Source: Dehalococcoidia bacterium UBA6808 (GTDB taxonomy: Bacteria; Chloroflexota; Dehalococcoidia; GIF9; UBA5629). Taken from it: 18,891 nucleotides of DNA. The number at the start of each line of letters is the position of its first letter. Position 1 is the stretch's first letter. The position numbers were made by a program, and so were the translations under genes. Below are positions 7,620 to 13,837 of the stretch, piece by piece. Under the pieces are notes generated by a model, which saw only the letters and a list, made by a program, of their open reading frames with translations, searched no databases and was not told the DNA's origin. The stretch spans positions 1 to 18,891 of the forward strand of contig DKFA01000015.1 of NCBI GenBank assembly GCA_002452695.1. Direction: 5' to 3'.

Positions 7620-8399
7620 TTATTCAAAAATCTCAACCACCGTGTTGCGCAGCACGCCGATATTTTCGATGATGACCTCTACGATATCGCCTCCCTTGAT
7701 CGGGCCGATGCCGGCCGGCGTGCCCGTGGCAATGACGTCTCCGGGCAGCAGCGTCATGATATGAGAGATGAAACTGACCAGGTAGGGGACAGGGAAGATG
7801 AGGGAGGATGTATAATCGGATTGCTTGACATTGCCGTTGACATGCGTTTCTATTTTAAGGTTAGAGGGATTGACAGAGGTATCGATGCAGGGACCGATGG
7901 GAGCAAAGGTGTCGTGGCTTTTAGCGCGCGTCCACTGCCCGTCCTGCGCCTGGGCTATGCGGTCGGTGACATCGTTGACGCAGGTATAGCCCAGCACATA
8001 ATCCGAGGAGTCGGCCTCTTTGACATTGCGGGCTGTCATGCCGATTACCACTCCCAGCTCACACTCGTAATCTACGCGCTCGCTGCCGGGGGGTAATACG
8101 ATATACTCATCCGGGCCGATCACCGCTGTCGAGGGCTTGAGGAAGAGCAGCGGCAGGTCGGGCAGCTTCATTTTCAGCTCATCGCCGTGCGGTTTGTAGT
8201 TGAGGCCCAGGCAGACCAGTTTGGAAGGTTGACAGGGCGCCAGCAGCTTCACCTCTTTAAGCGGCAGGGTTGAGCCGCAAGGAGAAAATCCTGCTGATGG
8301 TGGCAGGCCGAATGGTGTTCCGGAATAGGGCTGCACTTCTCCCCCCTCGATCACGCCGTAAGAGATGGTACTCCGAAAGGTGAACCGTACGATCTTCAT
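7620..8399 (-). CDS. fumarylacetoacetate hydrolase (FAH) family protein
   Basis: A 259-residue protein of the FAH superfamily, whose members hydrolyse, decarboxylate or isomerise C-C bonds in acylpyruvate-like and aromatic-degradation intermediates using Mg2+ or Mn2+. A short N-terminal domain precedes the catalytic domain, which starts near 'LVCLGLNYKPHGDEL' (about 61-75, with the catalytic-type H71). Metal ligands are E112 and E114 in DYECELGVVIG and D143 in VNDVTDR. KSHDTFAPIGP (160-170) and GDVIATGTPAGIGPI complete the family pattern. It starts 13 bases after the CDF transporter stop, so the two are probably one transcript. No neighbouring pathway genes identify the substrate; acylpyruvase or oxaloacetate-related activities are possible. 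Confidence 0.93.
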   Translation of the reverse strand: MKIVRFTFRSTISYGVIEGGEVQPYSGTPFGLPPSAGFSPCGSTLPLKEVKLLAPCQPSKLVCLGLNYKPHGDELKMKLPDLPLLFLKPSTAVIGPDEYIVLPPGSERVDYECELGVVIGMTARNVKEADSSDYVLGYTCVNDVTDRIAQAQDGQWTRAKSHDTFAPIGPCIDTSVNPSNLKIETHVNGNVKQSDYTSSLIFPVPYLVSFISHIMTLLPGDVIATGTPAGIGPIKGGDIVEVIIENIGVLRNTVVEIFE

Positions 8400-8412
8400 G
8401 CCAAACGCTCCT

Positions 8413-9387
8413 TCATGTCTGTTTGAGAGAGTCTTTTTGAATAAGTTTCCTTTCCTGCTCGCTTAGCAGGCATCCGTTCATGCAACTCCGTTTGCATGAT
8501 CCGTCGCAGGGCTCGATATGCACGGTTACATCTGCCCCGCTGATTTCTTTCCGGATGTCGGCGGTCATTTTTTCCGTGATTTGATGTGACTCGTTCACCG
8601 TCATGGCGGGATCGACGACGACATGCAGGTCGATGAAACGGGTTGTGCCGGACTTGCGTGTCCGCAGGCGATGGATAGATCTGACAGTAGGGTACCAGTT
8701 TTTTAGGTAAGTTGACAGCCAGAGTAATTCCTGTGAGGGTGGGCTGGTATCGATCAAGTCTTTGACCGCATCGATAGTAAGCTTGAGCGCAGCGCGGCAG
8801 ATGAGCAGAGCCACCGCTATGGCTGTCGCAGGGTCGACCCAATTAAGATTGAGTTGGGGGAAGATAACGCCGCCTGCCCAGATAATACCAAGGCCGGCAA
8901 AAACTCCTGCGGATGTGTAAATATCCGTACGCAGGTGCCAGGCGTCGGCGATCAGCGCCGGTGACTCCGTCTTTTTCCCTACACGGAAGAGAAGCTGTGA
9001 AATTAGTATGTTGGCCAGCACCGAGAAAAGCATAACCAGGGCGCCCCACCCGATCGTTTCCAGCGGCCGCGGATCGAACAGTTTGCGGAAAGCCTCTACC
9101 ACAATCCAGACCGCAGCAGCGAAGATTAGCAGGGCCTCGGCCAGTGCCGAGATATCCTCTACTTTGCCGTGCCCGAAGGGATGTTCCTCATCGGGGAGGC
9201 GCGCGCTGATCCTGACAGCAAAAAAGGCGATCAGCGAGGCGATCAGATCCATCGATGAGTGCGCAGCTTCGGACAGGATGGAGATAGCGCCGGTCAGCAA
9301 GCCGGTGATCAGCTTGAGGGTGACCAGCAGGCTGTTGGAGATGACTGACAGCAGCGCAACGGCCGTTTTCTGTTTCTGATATTCCAT
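8413..9387 (-). CDS. cation diffusion facilitator (CDF) family metal transporter
   Basis: A 324-residue inner-membrane exporter, likely a dimer driving Zn2+ or related divalent cations out by proton exchange. The transmembrane domain spans about residues 10-205. It carries the metal site HSSMD (H43, D47) in helix II and HLRTD (H151, D155) in helix V, the HD/HD arrangement usually linked to zinc. FGHGKVED (71-78) is the conserved loop. A cytoplasmic domain follows, with 'TRFIDLHVVVDP' and 'VTVHIEPC'. It ends in an unusual tail with cysteines at 294, 298, 302 and 306, exactly every fourth residue. The ATG at 9387 is preceded by GGAG 9 bases away, but that GGAG lies inside a leader hairpin. It is first of the CDF-FAH(-ADH) group. 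Confidence 0.95.
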   Translation of the reverse strand: MEYQKQKTAVALLSVISNSLLVTLKLITGLLTGAISILSEAAHSSMDLIASLIAFFAVRISARLPDEEHPFGHGKVEDISALAEALLIFAAAVWIVVEAFRKLFDPRPLETIGWGALVMLFSVLANILISQLLFRVGKKTESPALIADAWHLRTDIYTSAGVFAGLGIIWAGGVIFPQLNLNWVDPATAIAVALLICRAALKLTIDAVKDLIDTSPPSQELLWLSTYLKNWYPTVRSIHRLRTRKSGTTRFIDLHVVVDPAMTVNESHQITEKMTADIRKEISGADVTVHIEPCDGSCKRSCMNGCLLSEQERKLIQKDSLKQT

Positions 9388-9470
9388 AAATAATTACTCC
9401 ATGGGACTAAGGTCCCACGGAGTACTTTCCGCTGCTTCTGCCCGGCTGCGTGCCGATTTCATCGGGACCG
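9388..9470 (-). promoter_or_regulatory. structured 5' leader of the CDF gene sequestering its ribosome binding site
   Basis: On the minus-strand RNA, two 12-base arms (9423-9412 and 9407-9396) pair fully, with one G-U, around a 4-base loop. The second arm contains the GGAG that serves the CDF start codon, so folding would block translation. Upstream, GGUCCC (9469-9464) can pair with GGGACC (9416-9411), which overlaps the first arm, and this would release the GGAG. A third small stem, CCGAU/AUCGG, lies at 9465-9453. Mutually exclusive pairings in front of a metal exporter suggest a cis-acting switch. I could not match it to a riboswitch class I know. Confidence 0.5.
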
Positions 9471-9656
9471 CCTGATCCAGTTTTTCACATTATACGGATT
9501 AATCGGGAAATCTGTCAAAATGCGTTTGAGTGATTTCGTCAGTAGTTCGGAGGTATCTTTCACTTGTTCCTTGATATAAATAGCCTTCCCTTGTGGATGT
9601 CCGTTGTTCAGCGTTCTGCAATCGAGGGCGGAAGGTATGTCTATTACATTTTTCAT
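9459..9656 (-). CDS. possible small protein of 65 residues, unrecognised
   Basis: An open frame starting at ATG 9656 would encode a basic, soluble 65-residue peptide (starts MKNVIDIPSALDC, ends VKNWIRRSR). Only a weak purine stretch precedes the start. It lies between the crp-family promoter and the CDF leader, on the strand of the CDF gene, and its stop falls within the structured leader. A possible minus-strand promoter (TTGCCA, then TAATGT after 18 bases) lies just upstream. It could be a real small gene, a leader peptide or chance. No family is recognised. Confidence 0.3.
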   Translation of the reverse strand: MKNVIDIPSALDCRTLNNGHPQGKAIYIKEQVKDTSELLTKSLKRILTDFPINPYNVKNWIRRSR

Positions 9657-9677
9657 CTTTCGTGTGTTCGCTGATAC

Positions 9678-9705
9678 TTTACATTACATGATGGGCTGGT
9701 ATAAT
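9678..9705 (+). promoter_or_regulatory. promoter of the Crp/Fnr-family gene
   Basis: TTTACA (9678-9683) and a perfect TATAAT (9700-9705) are 16 bases apart. They lie about 30 bases before the ATG at 9735, giving a very short leader. No SD sequence is visible before that ATG; an AT-rich TTGATTAATTAAT stretch lies there instead. Confidence 0.65.
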
Positions 9706-9734
9706 GGCAACATAATTAAACTTGATTAATTAAT

Positions 9735-10406
9735 ATGACTGTCTCTATCGAAAGTATCAGCAAGCTTAGATATTTTTCAGGTGTTGAGCAGGATCATCTG
9801 GTTGGTATTGCTCAGTTTATCAGCCAGAAGTCATTTTTGAAAGGGCAACCTATACTGTCTGAGGATGACTGGGATGAGACACTGCATTTTGTCAGTGCTG
9901 GTGTAGTCAAGGTATTCAAGACCTCACCGGAAGGCAAGGAGCAGATCGTCAAGATCGTCCGCCCAGGCGAATCGTTCAATGATGTTACAGTCTTTAGTAA
10001 TGGTCCTTGCCCATACAGCGCCGAAGCGTTGGGCAATCCGACCATAATATATCTGCTACACAAAACCAACCTTATGCCGCTTGTTGAAAAGAACGTGCGT
10101 ATAGCACAGAATGCGCTTGAGGTGGTTGCCGAGCAGGAGCGTATTCTGCTGACACTGGTGGAAGACCTGTCCTTCAAGAACGTTGTGGGCAGGGTTGCCA
10201 AGATATTGCTGCAAAATATGGAGCCGGGTCCGGAAGGTTTCCCAAAGCTGACGCAGTATGAGATGGCGGCCATGGCCGGCACCGCTAGAGAAGTGGTTGG
10301 CAGGTCGCTTAAAAGCCTGGAAGACCTGGGCGTGATCAAGCTTGATAAGCATAAGATTATTATTAGCGACAAAAATCGGCTGTCCCAGCTAGCTGGTTTG
10401 AATTAG
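9735..10406 (+). CDS. Crp/Fnr family transcriptional regulator
   Basis: A 223-residue regulator. The N-terminal cyclic-nucleotide-binding-like beta-barrel spans about residues 10-115 (for example 'FVSAGVVKVFKTSPEGKEQ', 'IVRPGESFNDVTVF'). A long dimer helix (about 120-145) follows, then a winged helix-turn-helix with the typical 'LTQYEMAAMAGTAREVVGRS' recognition region (172-191). It has a single cysteine (C92), so an FNR-type iron-sulphur cluster is not expected, and the cAMP-contacting Arg/Ser signature is not evident; the effector is unknown. It has a strong promoter but no visible SD. A small ferredoxin gene starts 73 bases downstream and is probably co-transcribed, which hints at a redox-related role, though that is inference. 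Confidence 0.93.
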   Translation: MTVSIESISKLRYFSGVEQDHLVGIAQFISQKSFLKGQPILSEDDWDETLHFVSAGVVKVFKTSPEGKEQIVKIVRPGESFNDVTVFSNGPCPYSAEALGNPTIIYLLHKTNLMPLVEKNVRIAQNALEVVAEQERILLTLVEDLSFKNVVGRVAKILLQNMEPGPEGFPKLTQYEMAAMAGTAREVVGRSLKSLEDLGVIKLDKHKIIISDKNRLSQLAGLN

Positions 10407-10479
10407 TGATAAAAGTTACAGAAACAGGGACCTAATAAAGGATAGAATGAACGAATAAAGTAGTTGAGAGGGTCGTTAA

Positions 10480-10692
10480 TTGTCTGTTGAACCGAGATTT
10501 GATCCTGCCAAATGTGATGGTTGTGGCATTTGTGTTTCTGTTTGTCGTTGTGGAGCTCTGGTTTTGGAAAATGGCATTATTCGGGTAATCGATGTTGGGG
10601 AATGTGGGGGGTGTATGGACTGTGAGCTGGTATGCCCTACAGGCGCTTTGCAGTGTCCTCTTGAAATAATAGTAGCCAACGAACAAAAATAA
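10480..10692 (+). CDS. small 2x[4Fe-4S] ferredoxin-type protein
   Basis: A 70-residue electron carrier with two cluster motifs: CDGCGICVSVC (starting at about residue 13) and CGGCMDCELVC followed by proline. The first motif is odd. The usual proline after the fourth cysteine is replaced by Arg, and a further cysteine follows (VCRCGAL). Another cysteine occurs near the end (LQCPLEI). The start is the TTG at 10480, supported by GAGAGGG (10466-10472) seven bases ahead; no ATG gives a full N-terminus. It lies between the Crp/Fnr-type regulator and the sigma factor on the same strand. Its partner protein is unknown. Confidence 0.88.
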   Translation: MSVEPRFDPAKCDGCGICVSVCRCGALVLENGIIRVIDVGECGGCMDCELVCPTGALQCPLEIIVANEQK

Positions 10693-10860
10693 TTTTACGG
10701 TTCTATCAAACGGTCCTGATAATTTCATATTTCTGCGCAACTTTATGCCTTTTTTGGCGTTTTTATATTTGAGACTTAAGTCGCATACCAGTGAGGAAAA
10801 TAAAGATAGCATATAAACTAAAGTTAATTGAATATTCACAATTAATTCATAATTGGCGTT

Positions 10861-10890
10861 TATACTTTGAGGCCACACACAATCAGTGTG
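10861..10890 (+). promoter_or_regulatory. weak candidate -10 and leader hairpin before the sigma factor gene
   Basis: The 214-base gap before the sigma gene is AT-rich. TATACT (10861-10866) could be a -10 hexamer, but no good -35 is seen at the right distance. Immediately after it, CCACAC (10872-10877) and GTGTGG (10885-10890) can pair around a 7-base loop, ending 2 bases before the AGGAGG ribosome binding site. Further upstream only a weak GCC-T6-GGC stem followed by T's (about 10747-10763) was noted. Confidence 0.3.
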
Positions 10891-10906
10891 GAAGGAGGTA
10901 ATAAAA

Positions 10907-12340
10907 ATGCCGAGAACGAAAGCCAAAGTAACTATTATAGATAGAGACAACACCGAATCAGAACCTGCGATATTTGCCGAGGATATCAAAATGGCCGAGT
11001 CGCTTTATGCCAGGCCGGATATGGATGAAGTTACATACAATGTTGACAAGCGAACGCGTGACGTTGCGGATGATATTGTCAGCCTGTACATAACCGAATG
11101 CAGCAAAACACCTCTGCTCAGCAGCTCTGAGGAAAAGTTGCTCAGCAGCCGCATGGAGCTGGCCAATTACCTGTCTGGGTTGAACAGGTTGCTACAGTCG
11201 AAGCACAACCAATATTCCGTTGAAGTAGAGACGGTCAAGCTTTTGGCTGTCAGGATTGGTTCATATGGGGGACTGCTGGACAAGCTGTTTAAGCATTATC
11301 ACGTCGATGCCGGTAAGAAGCTGTCGGTTAAACTAGCCGACGAAACACTCAGGAGCCATATGGATGACGTGATCGATGATGTGCTGGTCAAACTGGCTGC
11401 TAAAAATGATAAAGTCGATGTTGAGGAAGCGCGGCAGAGCCTTACCTCGGTATCCATCCTGTCGCGTCTCTTTCCCTGGGAGGTTGTGGATGGCTACGGA
11501 ACGATCAAAACTCCTGCCGAGTTAAAAGAAACTGCGGGCAGGGCCGAGTTCGCCAGATATCTTGAAGTTGAAAAAGCCGGAATCAATGCACATTTTGAGC
11601 GGATCAGGAAGGAAGGACGCGATGCCGCCGAACACATGATCAAGGCCAATCTCAGGCTTGTGCTCAGCATGGCCAAAAAATATAGGGCCAGGGGCATGCC
11701 GCTTTCTGATCTGATCCAGGAAGGTAACATTGGCTTAATGAGGGCTGTCGAGAAATTTGATTACAGACGTGGCTTCAAGTTTAGCACCTATGCCACCTGG
11801 TGGATCAGGCAGGCAATCAACCGTGTTATCTCCGATCAATCCAGGACGATCAGGCTCCCGGTGCATACGGTTGAAACCATTACAAAAATGAATAACGCCA
11901 GGCAGAAGCTTCTACAGCAACTCGGTCGCAATCCGACCAGCGATGAGCTGGCTGCCGAAATGGGTGTGAACACTGAGAAGGTAGACTGGCTGGTGAGCGT
12001 ACTTTACGCCGAGCCGGTCTCATTGGATATCCCCATTGGTGATGATGAGAGCCAGTTGAGCGACTTTATAGAGGACGACGTCGGCCCGGCGCCTGAAGAA
12101 CAGGCTGCCAACAGCATGCTCAGGCAGCAGTTCAAGGACTTGCTATCACAGCTCAGCGAAAGGGAAAGGAAGATTATCGAAATGCGTTACGGGCTGGATA
12201 ATGAGCAGGGTCTGACATTGAAAGAGGTCGGCCATGAATTCGGGCTGACTCGCGAACGCATCAGACAGATTGAAAAAGAGGCGCTGGCCAAGCTCAGGCA
12301 TCCCAGCCGCAGCCGCAAGCTGATCGACTATCTTAGTTAA
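10907..12340 (+). CDS. rpoD: RNA polymerase sigma factor, RpoD/SigA family
   Basis: A 477-residue sigma-70 factor that directs RNA polymerase to promoters. Region 1.2 is around residues 57-90 (SLYITECSKTPLLSSSEEKL). A roughly 150-residue non-conserved helical segment follows. Regions 2.1-2.4 run about 243-320 (HMIKANLRLVLSMAKKYR, DLIQEGNIGLMRAVEKFDYR, FSTYATWWIRQAI). Region 3 follows, and 4.1-4.2 close the protein (LSERERKIIEMRYG, GLTRERIRQIEKEALAKLRH). No region 1.1 is visible. Strong region 2.4/4.2 conservation fits a group 1 or 2 factor, probably the housekeeping one. Start ATG 10907 has AGGAGG (10893-10898) 8 bases ahead; the in-frame GTG at 10886 lies upstream of and overlaps this site and is rejected. 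A strong terminator follows. Confidence 0.94.
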   Translation: MPRTKAKVTIIDRDNTESEPAIFAEDIKMAESLYARPDMDEVTYNVDKRTRDVADDIVSLYITECSKTPLLSSSEEKLLSSRMELANYLSGLNRLLQSKHNQYSVEVETVKLLAVRIGSYGGLLDKLFKHYHVDAGKKLSVKLADETLRSHMDDVIDDVLVKLAAKNDKVDVEEARQSLTSVSILSRLFPWEVVDGYGTIKTPAELKETAGRAEFARYLEVEKAGINAHFERIRKEGRDAAEHMIKANLRLVLSMAKKYRARGMPLSDLIQEGNIGLMRAVEKFDYRRGFKFSTYATWWIRQAINRVISDQSRTIRLPVHTVETITKMNNARQKLLQQLGRNPTSDELAAEMGVNTEKVDWLVSVLYAEPVSLDIPIGDDESQLSDFIEDDVGPAPEEQAANSMLRQQFKDLLSQLSERERKIIEMRYGLDNEQGLTLKEVGHEFGLTRERIRQIEKEALAKLRHPSRSRKLIDYLS

Positions 12341-12359
12341 GCGAAGATAAAACAATATC

Positions 12360-12394
12360 AAAGCCCGCAGGTTGCAACCTGCGGGCTTTTTATC
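12360..12394. terminator. intrinsic terminator after the sigma factor gene, probably bidirectional
   Basis: Bases 12360-12389 form a perfect 30-base palindrome (AAAGCCCGCAGGTTG and its complement), folding to a GC-rich stem with a small loop and running into TTTTT on the plus strand. The reverse strand also starts with A/T bases, so it may stop the convergent gene at 12440 as well. Confidence 0.93.
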
Positions 12395-12439
12395 TTTCCC
12401 GGTGACCGATATTTGCATGGCAGCCTGGCTTTGATATTA

Positions 12440-12859
12440 TCAGCGGGCCGATGCGGGTTCATGCTGGCGGCTTTCAAAAACCATCTGTTTGTCCAGATAT
12501 CTTTCCAAGATGAATTCGGCAGTGGCGATATTGTTGGCCAGTGGTATGTTATTAATAAAGCAGGATTTCAGCAGTGCCAGCACGCCTGGCTTGTCGAGGC
12601 GCATAAGAGCAGGGTCAAAGAGAAGAACCAGAATAGCTGCTTCATGCTGTTCTGCAAAGCGTGCAATTTGCTCATAACCGCCCGTCAAACCTTCGGCCAG
12701 TGACTTGATACGCAGTCCGGTGAATAGATTGATATAGAGGGCCGTGTTTTCGGTTGCCGCGATATTTAATGCAGATAAGCCGAAACGGTACTTTCTGACC
12801 AGCTTGATCAAATCTTCTTTCTTAGAAGCATCAGCCGAGAAAATAATGTCGTATTTCAT
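12440..12859 (-). CDS. methylglyoxal synthase-like (MGS-fold) protein lacking catalytic residues
   Basis: A 139-residue protein that aligns along its length with methylglyoxal synthase. Shared landmarks are an 'AATENTA' phosphate-loop-like segment (34-40), EGLTGGYEQIA (56-66) in place of SGPLGGDQQIG, FDP (81-83), and NIPLANNIATAEF (104-116) in place of NIPVATNVATADF. Of the catalytic residues known in E. coli MgsA, the key Asp71 is Tyr here (Y62), His98 is Asp (D89) and Asp101 is Gly (G92); only the Asp20 position (D10) is kept. It is therefore unlikely to convert dihydroxyacetone phosphate to methylglyoxal and may be a ligand-binding or regulatory relative. The ATG has GGAG upstream. A possible promoter lies at 12884-12912 (TTGATT, TAGAAT on the minus strand). 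Confidence 0.75.
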   Translation of the reverse strand: MKYDIIFSADASKKEDLIKLVRKYRFGLSALNIAATENTALYINLFTGLRIKSLAEGLTGGYEQIARFAEQHEAAILVLLFDPALMRLDKPGVLALLKSCFINNIPLANNIATAEFILERYLDKQMVFESRQHEPASAR

Positions 12860-12974
12860 CGTGCTCCTATCTCCTTTTTTATGATTCTAACTGACCAAGA
12901 TTAAAAATCAATTAACCAGCTGTTAAATTACCTTGAAGATTGGGGATTGCTACAGATGTAACTGGTACTCAATA

Positions 12975-13021
12975 TTAAAAATAGTTAAAAAACAGGTTAT
13001 AAATAGATTAGAATTTTCTAA
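12975..13021 (+). promoter_or_regulatory. candidate Pho-box-like repeats and promoter upstream of phoB
   Basis: TTA-rich direct repeats occur at 12975 (TTAAAAATAG), 12985 (TTAAAAAACAG) and 12997 (TTATAAATAG), spaced 10 and 12 bases. They precede a TAGAAT -10-like hexamer (13009-13014), itself within the palindrome TTAGAA-TT-TTCTAA (13008-13021). The layout resembles the clearer array before pstS and suggests autoregulation by PhoB. The region is AT-rich, so chance is possible. Confidence 0.35.
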
Positions 13022-13120
13022 CCATCCGATTAACCCACAGTGTTACGTTCGTTGCAGATTACTCCACGGTTTGTAAATGAGCTGGCTTTTCTTTATGCTA
13101 TCAATAGTAAAGGTGTTGAA

Positions 13121-13822
13121 ATGACACAATTCAAGATTCTTATTGTAGAAGATGATAATACACTGCGAGAAACGCTGAAATACAATCTGGAAAAGGAAGA
13201 CTATATCGTTAGCATGGCCAGGGATGGGGGTGAGGCGCTGGAACAAGCGAGGCTTAATAAGCCGGATTTATTGCTTTTAGACCTGATGCTTCCGGTTTTA
13301 AATGGATTGGAAGTCTGCCGTATATTGCGCACTGAGATGGAATTATCGGTCATCATGCTTACAGCCAAGACAGATGAAGTGGACAAGATAGTTGGATTAG
13401 AGATAGGAGCGGACGATTATGTAACCAAGCCGTTTAGCATGAGGGAACTGCTGGCTCGTATTAAAGCTGTATTGCGTCGCAGGGAAACAAAACCTGCTCT
13501 TTCTGATGATAACTCTGAGAATAAACCGCTACAGGCCGGCAGGATTATGATCGATACCGAAGCGCATGTGGTATACAAGGACGGACACTCCGTTGAGCTT
13601 AATCCAAAGGAGTTCGAATTGCTATCATACCTGGTCTTAAACAGGGGTCAGGTAATGAGCAGAGAACAAATACTAAGAAAAGTATGGGGTTATGAATATA
13701 TTGGTAATGACCGGACCGTCGATGTCCATATGCGTTGGTTGCGTCAAAAACTTGAAGATAATGCGGATGATCCGGAATACCTGCTGACAGTACGTGGATA
13801 TGGTTATAAGTTCCAGATATAG
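13121..13822 (+). CDS. phoB: phosphate regulon response regulator PhoB (OmpR/PhoB family)
   Basis: A 233-residue two-component response regulator. The receiver domain (residues about 4-118) has the acidic pair E10/D11-D12, the phosphorylated aspartate D54 (LLLLDLMLP), the conserved Thr in IMLTAKT and Lys in VTKPFS. A C-terminal OmpR-type winged helix (about 140-232) carries LNPKEFELLSYL, 'NDRTVDVHMRWLRQKLE' and VRGYGYKF. I choose ATG 13121 with AAGGTG upstream; an in-frame start at 13040 would add 27 unrelated residues. It lies 15 bases before the kinase gene and just upstream of the pst operon, which identifies it as the phosphate regulator rather than another family member. Confidence 0.93.
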   Translation: MTQFKILIVEDDNTLRETLKYNLEKEDYIVSMARDGGEALEQARLNKPDLLLLDLMLPVLNGLEVCRILRTEMELSVIMLTAKTDEVDKIVGLEIGADDYVTKPFSMRELLARIKAVLRRRETKPALSDDNSENKPLQAGRIMIDTEAHVVYKDGHSVELNPKEFELLSYLVLNRGQVMSREQILRKVWGYEYIGNDRTVDVHMRWLRQKLEDNADDPEYLLTVRGYGYKFQI

Positions 13823-13837
13823 ACGGTGATTAATATA

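Noticed and set aside
9388..9470. Assignment of the CDF leader to a known riboswitch such as NiCo, yybP-ykoY, fluoride or cobalamin
   Set aside because: The conserved bases of those classes, as I remember them, are not present; only the generic switch geometry is.
9715..9737. AT-rich TTGATTAATTAAT before the Crp-type gene as an FNR/CRP operator
   Set aside because: Only one half-site is convincing and the matching ATCAA half is absent at the proper distance.
10432..10989. 185-codon minus-strand open frame over the ferredoxin and sigma leader
   Set aside because: It runs opposite a real ferredoxin and across the sigma gene's promoter and SD; it has no recognisable domain despite a hydrophobic stretch.
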